DNA of 64,000 bases. It comes from Clostridium tepidum. GTDB taxonomy: Bacteria; Bacillota; Clostridia; Clostridiales; Clostridiaceae. Position 1 is the first letter of the stretch. Each line of letters starts with the position of its first letter. The stretch spans positions 1 to 64,000 of the forward strand of contig NZ_MRAE01000013.1 in assembly GCF_002008345.1 (NCBI RefSeq). Direction: 5' to 3'. Made by a program: the position numbers and the translations under genes. The notes beneath the pieces were generated by a model, which saw only the letters and a list, made by a program, of their open reading frames with translations, did not search any database and was not told the origin of the DNA. This document shows positions 59,717 to 64,000 of the stretch, in pieces.

Positions 59717-60516
59717 TAGATGAAAAAAAAGAACAAGAATTATATATAAAAAAAGTAAAGAGTAGAAAAAACAAAATAATAATAACAAGGCTTATAATAT
59801 TAATAGCTATTTTTGTATTATGGGAAGTAGCTGGCAATATAGGCTGGATAGATCCATTCTTAACTAGTACTCCATCTAGAATGTGGAAAAGCTTACTAAA
59901 GGTCTATAGTGAAGGTACATTGTTTAGACACATATGGATAACATGTTACGAAACTATTTTAGGCTTTATTTATGGAACATTATTAGGTACTTTTATCGCT
60001 ATACTTCTTTGGTGGTCAGATTTTGCTTGTAAAGTTTTAGATCCTTACATTGTAGTATTAAATGCATTACCTAAAGTAGCATTAGCTCCTATTATAATTT
60101 TTTGGGTTGGTAATGGTACAAATGCTATAATAATGATAGCTCTATTAATTTCTATTGTTGTAACTATAATTTCTGTATTAAATGGATTTAAGGAAGTTGA
60201 CAAAGATAAAATAAGATTAATGAAAACTTTTGGTGCTACTAAATGGCAAATACTCATTCATTTAATAATACCTGCTACAGTTCCAACTCTAATCTCCACA
60301 TTAAAAATTAATGTAGGTTTATCTTGGGTTGGCGTTATAATGGGAGAATTTTTAGTAGCAAAAGAAGGATTAGGATTTTTAATTATTTATGGAGGACAAA
60401 TCTCTCAATTAGATATGGTAATGTTTAGTATAATAATATTATCTATTTTAGCCTATTTAATGTATGCAATAGTAGAGTTTTTAGAAAAAAAAATATCTTT
60501 TAAAATTAAACATTAA
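59713..60516 (+). CDS. NitT/TauT-type ABC transporter permease (SsuC/TauC-like)
   Basis: 267 residues with about six membrane segments. ILIAIFVLWEVAGNIGWIDP is near the start, followed by LNALPKVALAPIIIFWVGNG, and the EAA loop is LMKTFGATKWQILIHLIIPA. C-terminal VIMGEFLVAKEGLGFLIIY is characteristic. It forms the membrane channel with the ATPase; the binding lipoprotein at 52,885 is the likely third component. Confidence 0.92.
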   Translation: MIDEKKEQELYIKKVKSRKNKIIITRLIILIAIFVLWEVAGNIGWIDPFLTSTPSRMWKSLLKVYSEGTLFRHIWITCYETILGFIYGTLLGTFIAILLWWSDFACKVLDPYIVVLNALPKVALAPIIIFWVGNGTNAIIMIALLISIVVTIISVLNGFKEVDKDKIRLMKTFGATKWQILIHLIIPATVPTLISTLKINVGLSWVGVIMGEFLVAKEGLGFLIIYGGQISQLDMVMFSIIILSILAYLMYAIVEFLEKKISFKIKH

Positions 60517-60534
60517 AAATAATTTCTTAATTTT

Positions 60535-60572
60535 AATAAATCTATTCAGAAATTTTTTTGAATAGATTTATT
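60535..60572 (+). terminator. Rho-independent terminator after the permease
   Basis: Arms AATAAATCTATTC / GAATAGATTTATT with a T-rich loop, followed by TTATTTGC on the plus strand. Confidence 0.75.
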
Positions 60573-60658
60573 TTATTTGCATAAAAATAACATAAATGGA
60601 TATTATAATAATACACCTAAAGTTCAAGCATAACTCAGTAAACACAAGGAGGATACAT

Positions 60659-61006
60659 ATGAATTACTTTAATAAAGCTAACAGTTATTATAATACTAAA
60701 GATTATGAAAAAGCAATAGACTTATATAAAAAAGCGGCAGAAATTAAAGAAAATGAAGCTTCATCTTTATACAATGCTTCTGTTTGCTTTATAAAATTAA
60801 AACAATATGAAAAAGCCATTCCTTTATTAAAAAGAGCTATAACATTAAAAAAAGATAGCAAATATCTTTTTAATTTAGGATATTGTTATGCTATGTTAAA
60901 AAATAATAAAAAAGCTCTAGTTTACTTTAATACAGCTTGGGCTTTAAATCATAAAGATAAAGATTGTGAAAAAGCTATTAATATTATAGTTAAAAATTTA
61001 AAATAA
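60659..61006 (+). CDS. small tetratricopeptide-repeat protein
   Basis: 115 residues from ATG 60659 (MNYFNKANSYYNTKDYEKAI), behind AAGGAGG. Three TPR units are visible: ANSYYNTKDYEKAIDLYKKA, ASVCFIKLKQYEKAIPLLKR and LGYCYAMLKNNKKALVYFNT. A soluble protein-interaction module; no partner is suggested by the neighbours. The open frame extends upstream to 60596 but lacks a ribosome binding site there. Confidence 0.88.
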   Translation: MNYFNKANSYYNTKDYEKAIDLYKKAAEIKENEASSLYNASVCFIKLKQYEKAIPLLKRAITLKKDSKYLFNLGYCYAMLKNNKKALVYFNTAWALNHKDKDCEKAINIIVKNLK

Positions 61007-61083
61007 TATAAATCCCCCTTAAATGTGAATATAAAATTAATTAATTTAATCGTTTTAACTATAATATAAAATATTAAAAATGC

Positions 61084-61108
61084 TAGTAACTTTCTACAAA
61101 AGTTACTA
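61084..61108. terminator. bidirectional terminator between the TPR and transglutaminase genes
   Basis: Arms TAGTAACTTT / AAAGTTACTA with a five-base loop. T runs follow on both strands (ATCATTTTTT on plus, AGCATTTTTAATATTTT on minus). Confidence 0.8.
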
Positions 61109-61115
61109 TCATTTT

Positions 61116-62294
61116 TTACCATTCACCTGCGATTTGAGATTTTCTATGATCTATATCAAATCTTTTGGTATCAAAATAGTTTCCACCTTTGTAAAATGTA
61201 GTATCTACATTAATCCATCTTCCTTCTTCAGGTATATATACCTGATTCCATGCATGACTTACCCAACTTACACCATTAAATCCTTCTCCCGTAATTAATC
61301 TTACTTTTATATCATTTGCTCTGCACATAGCTATAAATAAACATGAATAATCAAAACAAATTCCACTTTTACTATTAAATGTTGAAATAGCTCCAGATTT
61401 TACTTTAAAGTTATCTTCTAAAACTTTTTTAGCTTTGTTGTGATCATAAGATATATTGTTTCCAATCCAATCATATATTATTCTTGCTTTTCCTTTTGAT
61501 GTAGCATCTTGTGCTGCTAGATGTCTTGCAAAATTATCTATTTCTTTATTAGATTTTATTCCATCTTCTAATGTTACTCCATTATAATAAACAATAGTTT
61601 TTTTATCTTTAAAAGCATTATTGTTTTGTGATGAATTTTTTCCTACTTCTTCTTTTACTACTATCTTAAAAGAATTATTTATTATATTAGGTAACTTTTT
61701 AGCTATTTTAGAATTTGTAACTGGTATTATGACTTGCTTACATATATCATTATAAACTTTAGATGATTGAAGATACCTGTTTAGAGTATCATTTTTAATA
61801 AATATAGAAAATATATTTAATACAAAAGCTATTATAAGTATATAACATATAGATTTTGGTATATTAAATAAAGCTCCAAATATTCTTTTAAATATATTTC
61901 CCTTATATCTTAAAATATCTTCTAATTTATCTAATATAGGATATATTGTTATAGAATTTAAAAGATCTAATATTAAAAATATTATTTTATAAATTATAAA
62001 TATTATCAAAGGTGTTAATACTACATATACCATAAAAAAATTATTATTTACATATTTTATTATATTTTTAGGTATTTTTTCATATATATCTTTATAAATT
62101 CCTGCATTATGTTCTATAAATATTTTTTTACTATAGTATATTCCTAAAAATATAGAAATAACAAAAGATATAGTTTTATTTATATCTTCTATGTCTAATT
62201 TTAAATTTGGTGAGGAAAACTTTGAAAGAAATCCTTTTAAGATAGGAAAAAAAAACACTACAGCTAATATCAAAGTAACTGGATTTGTTTTCAT
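61116..62294 (-). CDS. membrane protein with transglutaminase-like domain
   Basis: About 392 residues. Four or so membrane segments lie in the first 180 residues (VTLILAVVFFFPIL, TPLIIFIIYKIIFLILDLL, ICYILIIAFVLNIFSIFI). A transglutaminase-like domain follows with the catalytic Cys in KSGICFDYSCLFIAMCR, His in WVSHAWNQVYIPEEGRW and Asp in INVDTTFY. The extracytoplasmic domain could act as a protease or cross-linker. Start ATG 62294 is 12 bases from GAGG, so an upstream GTG is possible. Confidence 0.82.
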   Translation of the reverse strand: MKTNPVTLILAVVFFFPILKGFLSKFSSPNLKLDIEDINKTISFVISIFLGIYYSKKIFIEHNAGIYKDIYEKIPKNIIKYVNNNFFMVYVVLTPLIIFIIYKIIFLILDLLNSITIYPILDKLEDILRYKGNIFKRIFGALFNIPKSICYILIIAFVLNIFSIFIKNDTLNRYLQSSKVYNDICKQVIIPVTNSKIAKKLPNIINNSFKIVVKEEVGKNSSQNNNAFKDKKTIVYYNGVTLEDGIKSNKEIDNFARHLAAQDATSKGKARIIYDWIGNNISYDHNKAKKVLEDNFKVKSGAISTFNSKSGICFDYSCLFIAMCRANDIKVRLITGEGFNGVSWVSHAWNQVYIPEEGRWINVDTTFYKGGNYFDTKRFDIDHRKSQIAGEW

Positions 62295-62318
62295 ATATAA
62301 CACCAACCTCTTATTTCT

Positions 62319-63245
62319 TTATTCTATATTATACAAAATACCATTTATACTTCTTTTTACTTCTTCAAAGTTAAATCCTCTTCTCAACAAATAGCCACTC
62401 AATCTTCTATAAATTTTATTTTTATCCTTTTCTGATTTTATTATAATATCATATCTTTTCCTAGCAAGTTCATCAATATTCTCTTTAGAGTTATTATTTT
62501 TACATTGCGAATTCTTATAAAATTTATTTAAATTTTTATCATTACATTCTAAATTGTTATTTGATAATCTATCTTTATCATCTAAATATTCATTATCATT
62601 CTCTATTTCTAACAAATTATTACATTTAATCTCATTTATTATCCATTCAGCAATGTTAGAATTATATCCTTTTGATATAATATATGTCCATATTTTCTTA
62701 TATACTTTAAATTTATTTTTTTCCCTTGATATCATAATTTTATATTTTTTTTCCGCTAACTTATAAGCTATTTTTTTTTCTTTTTCTTCATCTATATTAT
62801 TTATTTTTTCAATTAATAAGCTTTCCTTTATCCCTTTATTTAAAAGAGCATATTTAATTTTATTTCTTCCGCAAGTATTTAATTTTTCTCTTATATACAT
62901 ATCGCAATATTTATCATCATTTATAAAATTATACTCTTTTAAAAAATTAACAACATTTCTTATAGTATCTTCATCATATCCCTTTGAATATAATTTTTCT
63001 TTAACCTGACTCTCTGTCTTTAAAGATTTTTCTATATATTTTAATGCATAATTCTTCCCCTTTATATAATTATCCTCTTTAATTATATCATTAAGATCAT
63101 TTTCATCTATACATTTACCTTTTTTAAGATTATGATAATATATCAATTCTGAACTACAAGCAAATTTAAACTCTTCATTTATATAAATATTTACCCTATC
63201 TTTGTTCCTTTTCTGAACTTCTATTTTAGTTATAATATTTGACAT
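62319..63245 (-). CDS. recX: regulatory protein RecX with a duplicated C-terminal module
   Basis: 308 residues, about 100 more than usual. The N-terminal half has the RecX pattern ALKYIEKSLKTESQVKEKLY and FINDDKYCDMYIREKL. The third module (about 158-205: LAEKKYKIMISREKNKFKVY, IISKGYNSNIAEWI) is repeated at about 262-306 (LARKRYDIIIKSEKDKNKIY, LLRRGFNFEEVKRS), joined by an Asn/Lys-rich linker. RecX binds RecA filaments and limits recombination. recA is not next to it. Start ATG 63245. Confidence 0.85.
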   Translation of the reverse strand: MSNIITKIEVQKRNKDRVNIYINEEFKFACSSELIYYHNLKKGKCIDENDLNDIIKEDNYIKGKNYALKYIEKSLKTESQVKEKLYSKGYDEDTIRNVVNFLKEYNFINDDKYCDMYIREKLNTCGRNKIKYALLNKGIKESLLIEKINNIDEEKEKKIAYKLAEKKYKIMISREKNKFKVYKKIWTYIISKGYNSNIAEWIINEIKCNNLLEIENDNEYLDDKDRLSNNNLECNDKNLNKFYKNSQCKNNNSKENIDELARKRYDIIIKSEKDKNKIYRRLSGYLLRRGFNFEEVKRSINGILYNIE

Positions 63246-63266
63246 ACTTTTACTCTCCTAAAACAG

Positions 63267-64000
63267 TTATTGATTTAAAAGTATATGGATTGTAGGTCTA
63301 TTTAATACTTTATTAGCTACATTATATATGTCTTCTTCTGTTATTCCATCTAAATCTTTCATATCTTCATAAAATTGAAAAATATTTTCCTTATCTATTA
63401 TTTGATGGAAAGCATAATTTCCTATATCCGTTACATCTTCTAAGGTAAATGCAATTGCCGTTTTTAATATCTTTTTCATTAGATTTATAGTATTATTATC
63501 AAAACCTATATTTCCTTTTTTTATACTTTCTATACAGTTATTTATTACATTTAAAGTCTCATCCACATTTTCTCTACCTACTGAAGTATATATATATAAT
63601 GTTTTTACATGAGGTGATAAATCTAAATCTGTATACACATCATATGCAAACCCTCTTTTTTCTCTAAGTTCTCTAAACAATATAGAATTTCCACTTTCAC
63701 CTAATCTATGACTTAATATTGTAAGAGCTAATTCTTCTTTTTTACTTAAACCATACACTGTAAACAAATACACTACTGTACTTTGTTCTACATTATTTTT
63801 ATAAGAAATTTTTTTTAAAAATCTATTTTTTTCTTCTAATACCTTTTCCCTTTTAAATTCTTTCCATAACCAATCTTTAAAATACTTTTCTACTATACTC
63901 ACTACATAATTATGTGGAAAATCTGAAACTATAGATATAAAACAATTATTGGGTACATAATATCTTTCATAAAATTCTATAAGATTATTTCTAGTAAAAG
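63267..64000 (-). CDS. M16 family peptidase, 3' part (runs off the window)
   Basis: The frame is open from the window edge (FTRNNLIEFYERYYVPNNCF) to the stop at 63267, about 244 residues. The segments YFLKISYKNN-like LKKISYKNNVEQSTVVYLFT, LSHRLGESGNSILFRELREK and RGFAYDVYTDLD are typical of the second domain of M16 zinc peptidases (PqqL/insulinase family). The HxxEH active site would be upstream, outside the window. An internal GTG at 63902 is not a convincing start because homology continues upstream. Confidence 0.85.
   Translation of the reverse strand, partial: FTRNNLIEFYERYYVPNNCFISIVSDFPHNYVVSIVEKYFKDWLWKEFKREKVLEEKNRFLKKISYKNNVEQSTVVYLFTVYGLSKKEELALTILSHRLGESGNSILFRELREKRGFAYDVYTDLDLSPHVKTLYIYTSVGRENVDETLNVINNCIESIKKGNIGFDNNTINLMKKILKTAIAFTLEDVTDIGNYAFHQIIDKENIFQFYEDMKDLDGITEEDIYNVANKVLNRPTIHILLNQ

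Overview
The window is low-GC Firmicute chromosome, most likely Clostridium sensu stricto. It is very A+T rich and carries three T-box leaders (pheS, thrS, valS), strong GGAGG ribosome binding sites, an alpha/beta-type small acid-soluble spore protein, a YtxC-type and a PdaB-type sporulation gene, phosphotransbutyrylase, the acetylase branch of the lysine/diaminopimelate pathway, and an acyl-CoA dehydratase activase-related protein. I cannot name the species from sequence alone.

Layout. From 1 to about 34,200 almost every gene is on the minus strand. This part holds phosphotransbutyrylase, an FMN-dependent 2-hydroxy-acid oxidoreductase, a DUF523 protein, mutS2, a U32 peptidase-like protein, zapA, the T-box-controlled pheST operon, a TrmH-family methyltransferase, the ktrB-ktrA potassium uptake pair, the infC-rpmI-rplT operon with an L20-type leader, T-box-controlled thrS, ytxC, one plus-strand gene of a deiminase-like fold (21,258), an ABC exporter pair, a five-gene tRNA cluster (Val-Asp-Phe-Gly-Cys), cobT, hslO, a methyltransferase and a SASP. 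It ends with an oligopeptide (opp) ABC operon in which oppA, oppB and oppC are broken while oppD and oppF are open.

From 34,340 to 39,430 lies a lysine/DAP block: asd, dapA and dapB, then a divergent pair made of a PatA-like aminotransferase and dapH. From 39,539 to 48,400 come a two-OB-fold SSB-like protein, a hypothetical gene with a hairpin against its ribosome binding site, a PdaB-like deacetylase, a DUF4364 protein, a YncE-like propeller, a TSCPD protein, folC and T-box-controlled valS.

From 48,500 to 52,740 is a decaying BceAB-like ABC transporter island. The ATPase is intact, the large permease is split by a frameshift in an A6 run, a small membrane gene is frameshifted at a ten-base homopolymer, and a 56-codon remnant of a second ATPase remains.

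From 52,885 to 60,516 is a NitT/TauT-type ABC transporter. Its binding protein is separated from its ATPase and permease by a 279-bp palindromic element with a compact GC-richer core, and by a 1430-residue acyl-CoA dehydratase activase-related gene on the other strand. The window ends with a small TPR protein, a membrane transglutaminase-like protein, a recX with a duplicated C-terminal module, and the 3' part of an M16 peptidase gene.

The observations most worth following up are the 279-bp palindrome (53,974-54,252), the homopolymer-associated frameshifts in the ABC island, the decayed opp operon, the operator-like palindrome at the ptb promoter, and the SD-adjacent hairpin at 40,816-40,851. 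No CRISPR array, complete insertion sequence, prophage or rRNA gene was seen.
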